Notes: a model not told the origin generated them from the letters alone. A DNA stretch of 64,000 nucleotides from Chlorokybus atmophyticus (GCA_009103225.1 RHPI01001292.1:1-64000), one strand, 5' to 3'. Positions 1 to 11,088 are shown, numbered from the stretch's first letter. Numbers and translations are program-made.

Positions 1-612
1 CCTCCGGTGGCACTTCATGCATAGGCCACGACCACTGTTCGGTGCTTGCAGGCTTGAGGAGCCAAAAGTGTGCTTCTGGCTCATCTGGAGCAGTGTTGCC
101 CACCACCAGGACTGAGTTGGGGGCTTCTTTATTTCCAACCCAAACTGCGCTGCCGGTCTGTGGCACCCACTCCCCATGCTCGCGCTGAACGGTCACGCAG
201 CCAATCAACAAGCCCAGCTTGTTGGCAAACATGGTCATCTGCAGGTGCTCGACGTACACATCTTTTCTCCGCACGATCTGTCGCACCTTGGCCATGGCTA
301 GGTCAATGTTGCAGTTGATATCAGCCAACATGGTCGCAGGCAGTTTGTCGTAATACTGCGCCATCTCTCCCGCGGCACCAGTGGCTCTGCAGAAGTCTAG
401 GATTCTGCTCGCCACGCCTGCATCGACAGCCTTGGCGGTGATTTTGCGGAGAGTGTGCCCCCTGCCGTCGTCGTCCATGGTGTCCAGCATGGCCCAAAAT
501 CTGCTCGAGCTGGGGCACTTGTGATCATCCAGGACACTTTGCGCTATGGATGGCCTGGCGCGAAATACACAATGGTAGAAGCAGTTACCATCCGTTGGCG
601 CATTGAAGTGGT
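1..612 (-). CDS. OTU-family cysteine protease exon, cut by the left window edge
   Basis: The minus strand is open from about 612 to base 1 and codes for an OTU (ovarian-tumour-type deubiquitinase) domain. The catalytic block reads DGNCFYHCV, giving the Asp and the nucleophile Cys. About 130 residues later comes VEHLQMTMFANKLGLLIGCV, matching the conserved (W)GG-x-E-L region. Near the edge EAHFWLL supplies the expected catalytic His. OTU proteases cleave ubiquitin chains. In eukaryotic genomes OTU domains also occur often as passengers of transposons. The first in-frame stop upstream is a TGA at about 613-615, so this is an internal exon. Candidate upstream exons lie at 1149-1409 and 1946-2232 on the same strand. 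The domain is seen directly. Whether it is a host gene or a transposon ORF is unresolved. Confidence 0.72.
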
Positions 613-619
613 CTCATGA

Positions 620-2240
620 GGCGAGCTGGCCACCTAGCATGACTGATGTCCGTATGCGGGTTGCGGCCAGCTCCTCTGATGACTCGCTGGCAGTTGGTGA
701 CCCCTGCTGCATGCGCATACAGCACTCACATGGTGTGTCCAACTGTGGACGGCAAGAGTCACAGTGACTGATAAAGTACCTGAGTTTGGGGCAGACTGCC
801 GGCTTCAACTTGCAGCGGGTGGGGTAAGGTAGGTGCAGAAGCCACATCGGTTGTTGCATTGTGCTGTGGTCTCGCCGGTGGCGGCAAGAAGGATTGTTGC
901 CCCGCAATCACCGGTGCTGCTCGTGGAGGAGATGGCAGTGCACGAAGGACTGGTGCCGCGGAAGGTGGTTGCGCTCTGGCTGGGAGGGGAGCAGGAGCTG
1001 CAGGTGAGACCACTTGTGCATGCAGCAAGGGGGGCTGTATACAGGACCCAGGATAAGATGGCTCACAATGTTGCAAAGGACGAATATAAGCTTATGCAGT
1101 GCCTGACGCATTGTTACCAAGGCACGAGCATAAAAGACAGCGACTTACCTCAATGGCCCGTGGGCTGCATGGAGCAGGGGAAGCCATGGGGGCTGACAAG
1201 GTGGTATTGGCTGCACTCTCCCCGCCACCCTCAATGGCAGACTCGTCACGGAGCTCTTGAGCCATGGGCACATCATGCGCCACTGCCCCAATGGACATGT
1301 CGGGATTCAACAGGCCAACATGCATGTTAAACTGATGCCGCATTGCCGCCGCGCCCATCAGCAAGTGGGATTGAAGGACCAGTTGATGGGATTGAATCCA
1401 GGCTTGCATAGGAGCTCCAACAGGACTTAGTGCACTGTGGTGCTGTCAACCAATCACATGTGGGTTAGCTGCATGCTTGCGACACTGCAATTGCAATAGT
1501 CAACTGCGTCACACCGTCATCAGTTGGTTGCTTCGAACAGTCACCTGCGGCATTGCTGGTTGATGCACGAATGATTGCATGGACTGCGTCATTGCTGGTT
1601 GATGCACTATTGGTTGAATGCCGGACGAATGGCCACGCGCTCCTGTGCTCAAACCCAGCCTACTTCGTTCGGCACGCGCGCGCGACTTCGCACGCTCACG
1701 CACATCCTAGCATGGAAAGGTAGGCATGCATTGGAGCCGACATTGCAGTCAACATGCACAGCGAGATTGGCAACAACATACCGCCGCCCAGCTCTGTCTA
1801 TCTGCTCTTGCTTCCGCAATGTCGGCTTGACTGTAGGGTGGGTATGGGTGAATAGTGGAGGCCTGCAGCCACGCTACATATATCACATGGACTGCGCTAA
1901 AAAACAAATTGCTCTTGCAAGGAAATGCATGTGACTGTTGAGCGTACCTCTGCATTCCTTTGTGCTTGTTCCCACAGCCGCAACTGGTCCCGCATGGTTC
2001 TGACAAGGGGCTCCAAGGACTGCAGCTCCTGATCCACTCCCTGTTGCAGAAAGCGAGCCACCAAGCAGCTCTCTGTGTGAAGATGGTCTTTAATGGCTTG
2101 CCTGCTGGTTTGTCCAATGTTGGTGATGCATGTTGGACAGCCCCATTGCTGACGCCTGCCATGATCCATGACGTGGCGACCGGTAGTAGCTGGCTTCGCT
2201 GCTTGAACTCTTACGACCACAACTTCTCGCAAGATGTGCC
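620..2240 (-). CDS. Upstream exons of the OTU gene: Cys/His zinc-finger and Q/P-rich segments (tentative)
   Basis: Several minus-strand open segments look coding and lead towards the OTU exon. The segment 2232-1946 has WGCPTCITN, a later HLHTESC, and a helical stretch ending at a GTACGC donor. It could be a C2H2/BED-like finger followed by a coiled coil. The segment 1703-1509 carries HQPAM repeats. The segment 1409-1149 ends at a strong GTAAGT donor. From about 1060 to 760 one frame is proline/alanine-rich, while 907-620 in another frame is Cys-rich (HCDSCRPQLDTPCECC). Zinc finger plus linker plus OTU resembles a transposon protein, but no transposase signature was found. Exon joints are not all resolved, so the single-gene model is an inference. 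Confidence 0.35.
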
Positions 2241-2420
2241 ACGCCGCCGCCGCCGCCGCCGCCTCCTCCGACTCCTGGTCCTCCGCCTCCTAGTCGAACC
2301 CAGGCCCATCAAGCCTGACATTCGACCCGTCATCGACCTGGTGCCCCTGCGTGCCATCATCCGGCCATCAATGAAGCGTGTTTGGGTGAGTGCATGCTAA
2401 CTCCCATTTGGGCTGATCGA

Positions 2421-2590
2421 GCAATGGCTCTGTCGTACCATGGATGGTACGACAGAGCCATTGTACGGCAATCGCTGGGGTTGGACGAGAGATGCCTCTG
2501 TCGTACCATAAATGTTACGACACAACCATTGGTAACAATGGTTGTACGAAGCATGCATGGCACGAATGCATAAGTCGTACCATCAACCAT
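2421..2590. repeat. Cluster of nested inverted repeats (hairpins)
   Basis: A perfect inverted repeat has 19-base arms (aatggctctgtcgtaccat and its complement) around a two-base centre. Downstream are imperfect copies of the same core, including a tcgtaccat motif and an accattggtaacaatggtt palindrome. The cluster could be the termini of a foldback or MITE-type element. It lies just upstream of the orphan gene that starts at 2766, so a role in its transcript leader cannot be excluded. Confidence 0.7.
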
Positions 2591-2765
2591 AGGAGCAAGG
2601 ACGCACTACAAGTGCGACTCTAGTGCGGGACTCTAGACGTTCAAAACCGCCTCATTTTCGTTTTCGCGCCTCATACATTCGGGCGGGCCAACCGGCGGCG
2701 GCAGCGTTGGAGGCGGCAGCGCCACTTACAGCTAAACAGGCGGCACCCGACTATCAGTTGGAGAG

Positions 2766-4593
2766 ATGCCTCGTGGTCCATCCGTAAGTGCACCTCGTCG
2801 TGGAGGTCGGCGCCAGTTGTCCACATTGCCCCCAGTGTTCAACCAGGCAACCGTCGCCAACCAATCGCAGCAAGACCCCGCGCTAACGCCCAGCACATCA
2901 CAACAACTCCACCTGACACCGCAGTCGCAAGGGCAAGCTAGACTGCATGCGTTCTTGATGCACTGTGCACGTTGCTTCTTGCTCAACTTCTAACTTGGAT
3001 GCTTGCTTCTATCATGACTAGCACAGTGACTCACTGCATGCGTTCTGGATACACTGTGCACGTTGTTCTTCTTTTGCAACTGCGAGGGTTGCATCTTTCG
3101 TGGCTGGCAGCATGACTCATGTGGTTGTGCTTGCAGAGGGTCGATTGGAACCCCAAACCCAAACGCATTTGGCCGTGACGTGGCAACCTCGGCCGTCAGC
3201 AACCCTTCCCTAAGTAAGTGGAAGATTGGCAACGAGGTAAGCACTGTGTGACACTGTGACACTGTGTGTATGTGTGTAACGGATTGTTCTTCTGTGGACA
3301 GCATTTACGAGATGCCGCCGTTGAAATCATAAACGGCCACTGGGTAGAGAGCCACGTTTATCCCAAGGAGGACACTATTCGTAACGTCATGTGTCAGGTG
3401 CTGTTAATGCTTCATGACCGCACTGCACCGTGACACTGACCAACCTGCCCGTGATAGGTAGTTGGCTTCGACCATGACGACGAGGCCGATGCGGCCAAGT
3501 TCTATGAGGTGTACTGGACTCCAAAGAAGTGCCCCTTCCACTGGAGTGTCGCCCTGAAGAAAGCTACGCAGGTCCGGTCTGAGAACGTCACCAAGATCAA
3601 GCATGTCCTTGAGAAGGAGTACAAGTGGACACTGTTTAACAGCAACAAGCGCAAGTGAGTTGGGTCCCTCACCACCATGTCTGCTATGCAACACTGCCTT
3701 CTTACTCAGCCTCCATACACACGTACTCATCTCGCCTATTGTAACCGATTCAATCAGGCACATCGACGCCCTAATGGACCCCGAGACCCAAAAAGCCCAG
3801 ATGCGCAACGCGCTCCAAAGTAAGTCACAGGCACTATTCTAGCCTGGTGCAGGCTCAACTTGAACTATCTATTTCGTGACTAATGCCTTGTCGGTATGAC
3901 TGTCGCAGACAAGTCATGGCGGAGATTTGAGGTGACCGACACTGCAGACCCGGAGCGGAGGAGATACATCCATGAATGGGGCAATCCCATAATCTGGCAA
4001 ATGATCGTGCAATGCTGGTCTTACGCCGTCACTACACCTGGTCGCCGGCAGCTGACAGTCAACCACCTCGCATACCTGTTGCTTACGGTGAGCACTCTGA
4101 ACTCCATCATTAGCGATTCAGGAACGCTGTAGCCCCAAACTACAGGCTTGCAGACGCGTTGCAGATCATAGTGGCTTTCGATGCCACTAAGACATGCCTG
4201 TAAACTACGCAGGTGGAGCGCATCCTAAAGGGCAAGGATGGAGACCCTCTCCTAGCTGCCAGCATAGACACACATGAAGAGTACCTCAGCGAAATCAACA
4301 CCATGATCATGTCAATGAAGCGGGAGATGAGGCAACGGTACGCAGCCCTCCAGCCATTCACCCTTGTGAAACGCCGCACTGCATCTTGTGTCGAATACCT
4401 GAAAGATCCCAATCGGCGCCGGCCGCAAGAGACAGCAGCTCGTGACCCACTCGCTGAGGCAGAAGCGGCATTTGATTGGCTGGCACAACCGTTTGAGGAG
4501 GAAGAGCAAGCTCCGGCGTCTCCTCCACAGGCCCCAGCGCGTGGTGCTTTGTTCCGTAATGACGAGACCAGCGATGATGGAGAGGAGCTGTAG
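2766..4593 (+). CDS. Uncharacterised seven-exon protein, 393 aa
   Basis: Exons 2766-2932, 3137-3236, 3302-3397, 3458-3654, 3758-3819, 3909-4087 and 4213-4593 join in phase and end in TAG. I do not recognise the family. The N-terminus is basic and Gln-rich (MPRGPSVSAPRRGGRRQLS). The middle is rich in Trp, Lys and charged residues (YWTPKKCPFHW, EKEYKWTLFNSNKRK). A helical, Arg-rich part follows (MKREMRQRYAALQPF), and the C-terminus is acidic with Pro/Ala (FEEEEQAPASPPQAPARG). No signal peptide or membrane segment is visible, so a nuclear or cytosolic protein is likely. Six introns keep phase with no internal stop, which indicates an intact gene. Intron 1 appears to start with GC (GG|GCAAGC) and contains a diverged duplication of about 45 bases. 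Transposons flank it, so a domesticated or element-borne ORF is possible. Confidence 0.72.
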
Positions 4594-4952
4594 CGCAGTT
4601 GGTAGTCCGTTTAGCTGGTAGTGTACATAGCTACAAGGCTCTTGTGACTGAGTGTTGTGCATCTTAAACCAGCTCAGTCAATCGTCATTATGCTCATGCA
4701 CATCAATACTTGCATCCCTATGATATACAACAGAACTGCATTCGAGTCACATAATCGAACTACAAGCCTTGGCAAGTGACTGAGAGACACTGTACACATT
4801 TCAGGTACATGTACACAGCACAGGCACATAACAATGCTGGAAGTCAGTGACAGTCGCGTGTAGTCAAGCTATGCAAATACATATGACGACAGTTAGGCAT
4901 TGGTCACCTTCAGTTGTTAAAGAATGCCTTATTTTGTCGATAATTACCTAGT
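4594..4952. other. Downstream intergenic stretch
   Basis: Moderately AT-rich sequence after the orphan gene stop. It probably includes its 3' UTR. I see no ORF with coding character and no recognisable RNA gene. Confidence 0.4.
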
Positions 4953-5270
4953 TGGTGCTTGTGAATTAGGCTTAGTCGCCTGCGCTGGACTGGTGTGTAA
5001 CCTGCAGGTGCCTGTCACATAGGCTGAGTCACCTAAGTAAGACTGATGTGTAACTTACAGGTGCCCGTTGATTAGTTGTAGTCACCTAATAAGGCCTGAT
5101 GTGTAACTAACAGTTGCCTGTAAATTACACAAAGTCATTTGTTAAGGCCTGGTGTGTGACTAACAGGTGCCTGTTAATTCTATAAAGTCACCTGATAGAG
5201 CCTGATAGGTAACTAACAGGCGCCTGTTAGTTAGGCAAAGTCAACTGTTAAAGACTAAATTGTAACAACA
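4953..5270. repeat. 53-bp tandem repeat, six copies
   Basis: Units begin at 4953, 5006, 5059, 5112, 5165 and 5218, at an exact 53-base period. The shared core is aggtgcctgt, then an agtcacct block, then gatgtgtaactaac. Copies diverge by substitution with almost no indels, which suggests an old minisatellite that has kept its register. No ORF runs through it. Confidence 0.88.
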
Positions 5271-5357
5271 AAGGGCCTTACAGTAACGAAAGTTACTATT
5301 AGGTCCCTGTATCAAGATTACAGGTGGCCTGAGCCACGACAGTCTAAATTAGCGTCC

Positions 5358-5769
5358 TCAGGTGCACGGCCGTTGCCAATATTTAGTCGGCCGGCAGGGA
5401 AAACATATTGCGACGTCTTTTTCCCTGAGCTCGCTCTCCTTCTGCAAGTCCTTTTGCAAGATATAGTGGTCTTGTCGCAACGTGACGACAATAGTGGTCA
5501 TTGCGACAATAGCTATAGCCGCAGACCCCACAACTGTCAGCAACGGCGAGTATCGCCGACCCCACTGAGCAGCGTCCTCCAAGTTGGTACGCAGGACGCC
5601 CTGCGATGAGAGTTAGCTATGCCATGAATTAGAACAATGACATGTGCGTAAAGGCACTCACATTTGGGGCGGGTTCGGTGGACATGTCACGGCGAGATCC
5701 CGGTCGTTGCACCTTGCAAGTCACAAAACGGCAGAAGCGAAGAGCGAACGCCCGCGCTGACGCCGCCAT
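5358..5769 (-). CDS. Small organelle-type single-pass membrane protein, 116 aa, two exons
   Basis: Exon 1 (5662-5769) starts at the only suitable ATG and ends at a GTGAGT donor. Exon 2 (5358-5600) follows a CGCAG acceptor, keeps phase and ends in TGA. The first 30 residues are basic, hydroxylated and nearly free of acidic residues (MAASARAFALRFCRFVTCK), typical of a mitochondrial or plastid targeting peptide. Around residues 50-70 lies a hydrophobic segment (LLTVVGSAAIAIVAMTTIVV), followed by a charged helical tail with likely coiled-coil character (LQKDLQKESELREKD). This suggests an inner-membrane or envelope protein. The family is not recognised. The gene stands alone between a tandem array and transposon debris. 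Confidence 0.7.
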
Positions 5770-5783
5770 CGCCGCCGCTACTG

Positions 5784-6860
5784 CTTTAAGCTGGTTTTAG
5801 GTTTTAATGAATATGTTATATACTTATAACCTGGGTAACTATATATGCATATAACGGACGGATCATCACCAGCCGCCCGCCTCCCGCCATGCTTGCGACA
5901 CAATTCAGTGAGTGCTGCACGCATGCAGTGCACGTTTATCCCCCTTAAGATGTGTGTACGAATTCTTCCACACTCCATCCAGACGAGTTGGCATTCTCAA
6001 ATTATGGCATGCTTGGGCTAGTTTCACACACAAGGTATTTTGGGTCAGGGTGCTGGCTGATATCCACCAGCAGTCTACTGGCTGACCAAAGAGATTGTTG
6101 TCGTTGGTAGTAACATACATGTTGGCGTTTACACACGTGGCATTGATTGATTGTTACAGTACAAAATATTTAGACTGCAAGGTCATCGATGCCCAATTTA
6201 TCGGCATACCCTGTGTTCTATTTTATATGGACCCTAGGTGTAGATGGCACAGGACAAGACATCTGACCTCGCAAGACTTGGCCTCCTTTTTATCATATCA
6301 TTGCAGGCTGACATAGCGTTAGGGTTTTCCCTTTTGCGATATGTCAGCATGCATCCTGTGTACAATCGCTTGGCGACACATATGGTGGTAGGAGGTTGAG
6401 ATGGCGGCGGACAGCGGAGCGTGCCATGTGAAGAAAATGTGAATGCACCTTTTCCCTGATCCCTGTTGTTGTCGTTGGTGACTCTGAGGAGTACACAGCC
6501 CCGGCCTTGGCGAATATGAGGTCAATGATGAATTAGCTTATTGTTGCTGAACGAATTAGCAAGCGTGAGCTAATCAGACACATCCCAATTACGGTTGATA
6601 ATTTATATGGTACACGAGAATTGTTGCAAGTCCATTTGAGAGAGGACGGTCTACTTGAGAGAAGACCATTGCAATGTGAGATAGGCCAGTTTGAGATGGA
6701 GGCCTCGTCGCTTTCCGGCGTTGTCTCCTCAAAGCCACTCAGCACCAAGTGCCCCGGCGTGCTGAGCAGGGTGAAGATACTATGGGGACACTTACTGACC
6801 TCTTTAATGTAAAATTCGCTACTTCTGCCGCCATCCCTCAGCAGAGAGAGCAGCAAATGA
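5784..6860. other. Gene-poor stretch before the transposase fragment
   Basis: AT-rich sequence upstream of the membrane-protein gene includes TATA-like runs near 5805-5830 that could serve its promoter. The rest shows only short, non-coding-looking ORFs. Part of it may belong to the DNA transposon whose ORF starts at 6862. Confidence 0.35.
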
Positions 6861-6861
6861 T

Positions 6862-7779
6862 GTGTATGACCACGTGTGCATACTATCCACTAGTAGTGGA
6901 CTCGCGCGATGGTCGAAACCGAAAAGAAGAATGAATGGAGTGCGGAATCATTGGAAAATCTCCACGCTGGTGGTTGTGGCATTTGTATACTCTAACCCTT
7001 GCCGCGACTTGATCTATGAAACGATGCACCTGTTGCTGGAGGAGCTTTGCAAGAGTTTGGTGCACAATACTCTTGGTGCAAACAGTTCAAAGCATGTCGA
7101 AGACATTGCCAAGGTAGAGCGCAGGCTGTCCCATATACGTATATCACGCCCCATGGACTTGAAGAGCAAACGTTTCCCAAGAGGCATCAGCAAGCACCTG
7201 GCTTGGTTCAAGGCCCAAGATTTGCAAATGTTCGTGCAATATGTCGTGCCGTACGCTGTGTCCGATCCGCTAGACGGATCAACCAGGGACATCAGCTTTG
7301 CAATTCACTTGCTAATTCAAATCTTCCACAACTCTCGCCTATATGGATGGACTGCGGAGCTATTAGATTTTGCTGGCGCTCTTATAAGTTATTGGAAGGT
7401 CTACTCGGAGGACCTGTTTGGCACCAATAAAAGGCCCAACGAGCATGTGGCCGGTGCCGGTCACATTCTAGAGGGCAATGTTTGGCACGGTAGTCATGAT
7501 GTGTACCGGTGTTTTGTGCAAGAGTGCACTGAGTCCAACTACGTCCACACCTTCACCAACGGCAAGCAGTTTGAGATCAGCTACATGCGGCGTACACTAA
7601 GGAGATGGTTTATGAGGACGCTCAACGTCATGCGAGAAGATCAGCGGACTGGAAAGCTTTTGTGCCACCGAGCTAATGATATCATGGCAGACTCTCAGCA
7701 GGTTTACCAGCCTCTAAGTGAAGCATGTAGTGACTGTCATTACCAAGTGCGCACTCAGAAGCATGCAATGGAGCTCTAG
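6862..7779 (+). pseudogene. DNA transposase fragment (CACTA/TNP2 or KDZ-like)
   Basis: A single 305-codon frame carries the arrangement seen after the catalytic part of CACTA/TNP2-related transposases. It has a YETMHLLLEELCKSL helix, then a basic WFKAQDLQMFVQYVVPYAV segment, a long hydrophobic helical stretch (IHLLIQIFHNSRLYGW, LLDFAGALISYWKVY), and a polar region with NEHVAGAGHILEGN and Cys pairs near the end. The upstream catalytic block was not found. After the stop, coding-like sequence continues in other frames to about 7975. It is therefore probably a truncated element. Family assignment rests on pattern resemblance only. Confidence 0.5.
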
Positions 7780-7989
7780 ACCCTTGTTGAGAAATTCCCA
7801 GACTTGGAGCATGTGCGACTAATCAAAGAAGGGCATCCTTATTTGCAGCACCAGGAAGCCTGTCCCTCTTCAAACATCCTTGGCCTTGAAAATCAAACGC
7901 GTTGAGAACATCACTGGCAACTTGCGCAGAGACATACGCAAGTTCCGCGCACATCTTCGTAACGGGGTCATCTACAGGTGTGGTTTAAT

Positions 7990-8274
7990 CTACAAATTAT
8001 GCATTCCATTGCTGCGACCTGAAGTCTCATAGACACTGTCAAGTGTCTACGACATATGCATCCCATTGCTGAGACTTAAAGACTCATATACACTGGACAG
8101 TGCCTATGAGTTATGCATCTATTGCTGTGACCTCAAGTCTCATATGCACCGTCTTGTGTCTACAACTTATGCATTTCATTGATGTGACCTAAAGACTCAT
8201 CTACACTGAATAATGCCTATGAATTATGCATTCCATTCTTGTAACCTGAAGTCTTATAGGCACTGTCCACCTTT
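7990..8274. repeat. 57-bp tandem repeat, five copies, with alternating A/B subunits
   Basis: Units of 56-57 bases share a ttatgcat(t)ccattg core and an agtctcat or agactcat block. Copies 1, 3 and 5 carry gaagtct or caagtct. Copies 2 and 4 carry aaagact and end in agtgcc or aatgcc. The array therefore has a higher-order period of about 114 bases. It follows the transposase fragment directly and may be the subterminal repeat region of that element. Confidence 0.82.
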
Positions 8275-8672
8275 TGGTACACATTGAGTAAGTTGGTATT
8301 GGCACTGGCAGACGCAGATGCATTCATAACGAGAAGATGGCGCACCTGACTGTCGCACCATGCTGGGTGGATAAGATCTACCTTTCCAAGTGACGAAAGT
8401 CAACATCGGTGGAGACCAGCTGCAACGCAAACTCTGGGTGGTACTCAACTGTGATCTAGCAAATCATTGATTGGCGTACGACTATGACAGTGTTGAGAGT
8501 CACTGCCGACAGCCCCTTGCCAGTGTGGCCAGGAAAGGGGGATGTTGTGGAGATGCGGCACAATAGCAAGTCCATTTTAGACTTTAGACTTCCGCACGAG
8601 CCCCCAGATGAAGATTTTAATGACCCACCCCCTTGGGTTGTTGTGGTCATCCAGGTGCGATTCGATGTTAAG
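8275..8672 (+). other. Possible decayed coding remnant
   Basis: One frame (8484-8660) reads like protein, with PVWPGKGDVVEMRHNSKS and an acidic/proline end (PHEPPDEDFNDPPPW). No splice frame or homologue is evident. It may be the 3' end of the neighbouring transposon ORF. Confidence 0.2.
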
Positions 8673-8705
8673 TGGTAGTCGACTACCTAAGGTAGTCGAC
8701 TACCA
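8673..8705. repeat. Perfect 33-bp palindrome
   Basis: Two 16-base arms (tggtagtcgactacct and its complement) surround a single A. Each arm contains the 12-base self-complementary word gtagtcgactac, so the site is a palindrome of palindromes. It could be a transposon end or a binding site. Confidence 0.85.
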
Positions 8706-9390
8706 TTTAAGAGAAGGCTTGGGGGAGGAGGCAAGGCGTATGGGTGGTTGACACAGCTGCGAGCGACCATGTTGAGGACCCTTTCTCAGCCATAACAAAG
8801 CTCAGCTGGCCAAGGCATGGGAGCAGCAGAAGCAGCTTTGCATGGTGTGAGAGGGGTAGAAGATGATGGACGGTTAGGCGAACGAAATTCAACAACGCAT
8901 GTATGGGCAACCAGGACAGCAGGCGGCAAGTGAGTATGTTTGCACTTACATTCACGTGTTTGTGAAGTGCGTGTGTTTATATCTGCGTTATACTAGTTGG
9001 GAGAATTGCAGCGTGCGATGGCCGAGCAAGCATGGCAAGCAGTGAACATGTAATTGCAATATATAACTAGATATAGGTACGCGCATGTGCTCTGCAGGCT
9101 ATGTACACTGAATGGTTGCCTATAATCCTAGCCTGCAGCTGGACTATGTGCCTAACCTACAACCAGAAGTAAGTACTACTCACTCAGTCTATAAGCCTGC
9201 ATTAAATAGCTGCATATTAGGGTGGTGGTGGTGGTGGTGGTGGTGGTGGTGGGTGTCTGCTCAAATGGTAGCCGACTAGGTTATGATGAATGGCTTTGGT
9301 GTGGGTTTAGTGTGGGCTCAGGTGCATAACTTCCCGTTGTGCTGCAATGAGGTGTGGATATGATCTGTTTGCCATGTTTTGATCTAATTA
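8706..9390. other. Non-coding stretch with a (GGT)n microsatellite
   Basis: A run of about nine to ten GGT units lies at 9222-9251. I see no supported gene here. Confidence 0.5.
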
Positions 9391-10448
9391 AAGTGTGAGG
9401 CCCGGCTGCAGAGCCTCAAACGCCTCCAAAGTGTCGGCGTACAAAGGGAGCCCATTCTCCGCTAGCCGTTGATTAATGTCACGGAGGTTATGGTGCGCTG
9501 TGTTTCGGAGCACAACACACAGTGCAGCATGATCACTGTCCCAAGTGTCTTGCATTGCTTAATCGTTCCTCTGCGCCCAAGCATTGCAAGCTTGTGTGCA
9601 GACCGCAAGCTCTGCAGCAATGAGCTGTTGCCAACCGCGCAAGTACTGTTATATATGCGCTGGGTAGTCTGCACTCCTCCTCCTCCACTCACTCTGCACG
9701 CGCGCCGGGACTTTCAGCCGGGAAGTCCTCTACCACAACCCGCATCCACTCATGAACTAGCACGCCTTCCATGTGGAATTGTTGTTTTGCCACTAGTTCC
9801 AAGTCATCTTCTACTAAGTTTGTAACCCGCCTATCAAGTTGATTGCTCTCCCTTTGCTGTTCAATGATTTTCTCCTGCAATTTAGTTTTTGGCGGTAGTG
9901 CGGACGTGGAGGGAGCATCTAGTACAGCCAAGCGCCGCTTTGTATCTTCGAGCTACTTCTGTGTTTGAATGAGCTGTTTATGGATGACATTAACAGCGCC
10001 CGTGTCTGCGATTGGCAGGCAGTTTCGATTTTGCTATGTCGAGCTCATTCTGTGTGTTACTAAAAAGTTCAAGGGTCATAGCACATGTCTTCTTACATTC
10101 GTTGAGTTGAGCTCGTCTTCAACGCCGGGTTCGCTATGGTTGCAGGTATCCTATTATCCGCAATCAGCCGCCGCCTAGCCTCCTTTGTTTTGCTCAACAC
10201 CCTTAGCAAGCGGTCCCTCTCATCACTCAGGAAGTCAATGTCTACTTACAGCTTGCGCCTGGCCTCCTGCTGAGTGACCTGCTTCTTGAGCTGTTCTTTA
10301 AAATCGTCCACTGCTGAACGAAGGCTGTGCCTAGCCTCATCGGATTGGCGCAGGCCGTCACCAATTTAAGGGTGCGTGGATTCAACACGGATAACCACAT
10401 TACATCCACACCACCCATGGATTTAATGCGGAGCGATATGCAATTCAT
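9390..10448 (-). pseudogene. Decayed coiled-coil protein gene
   Basis: Minus-strand segments with strong coiled-coil and helical character follow one another: QSDEARHSLRSAVDDFKEQL (about 10360-10290), FLSDERDRLLRVLSKTKEAR (10230-10170), TKLQEKIIEQQRESNQLDRR with VTNLVEDDLELVAKQQFHM (9870-9760), and a C-terminal segment ending in LEAFEALQPGLTL (9400). Several in-frame stops separate them, although some could be introns (a GTAAGT follows the first block). A similar zinc-finger/coil exon occurs near 1950-2230, so this may be part of a repeated element. Function unknown. Confidence 0.4.
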
Positions 10449-11088
10449 AGCAACGCAACATATATTTCATACAACACCACATCAATATAAATAAGTGTCA
10501 AGTAATGCTATAATTTGCATTGCATACTGATTACATATCACATTCGCATAGCATCAAATACCTACAGCATGTGTAGAATTGATATTGATCACTGTTGCTT
10601 GACATGTGCCTTGCAGTATCCGCATTGACTTGTTAAGCATTCAATGCCAATCAATGTGGTCAACTTCATTCAATATAATGCAACTTCTACAATTGACGAC
10701 ATTTACATTGATATCAATGATCGTAACGATATATATATAAATCTTAGATTATGACTGGCGTTGTGCGCTGCGGGTGGTGGCGGCCTGATTTGATCCGGAA
10801 TAGGCTACTGTAAGACCTAGACGGCATTGCCAACTTAGGCATAATGAATGTTGGTTTGAGCAATAATTTGTACGGTGGTCACTGCCGCCTCAGGCTGTAA
10901 TTACATCCAATAATAGGCCCGTGAACTTACATATTGGTACTCAACTAGTACATGGTTAGCATGGTGAATGACAGAGTGAAAATTGCTTGTATACAGAGGA
11001 AGCCGTCAAGCTTTTCATGTGTTTGCAAGCAATATGCTAGCAGCAAACTAAATTAAGGAATATCACTACCTTGCTCTAGCCATTGGAT
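10449..11088. other. AT-rich stretch downstream of the Plavaka-like transposase
   Basis: AT-rich sequence with caatat and gatatc words and a short tatatata run. No ORF of note. It is probably the 3' flank of the transposon to its right. Confidence 0.35.

Noticed and set aside
4953-5270. CRISPR array
   Set aside because: Units are contiguous tandem repeats without unique spacers, and the genome is eukaryotic.
6880-7430. Other frames overlapping the 305-codon transposase-like ORF
   Set aside because: Shadows in alternative frames without motif support.
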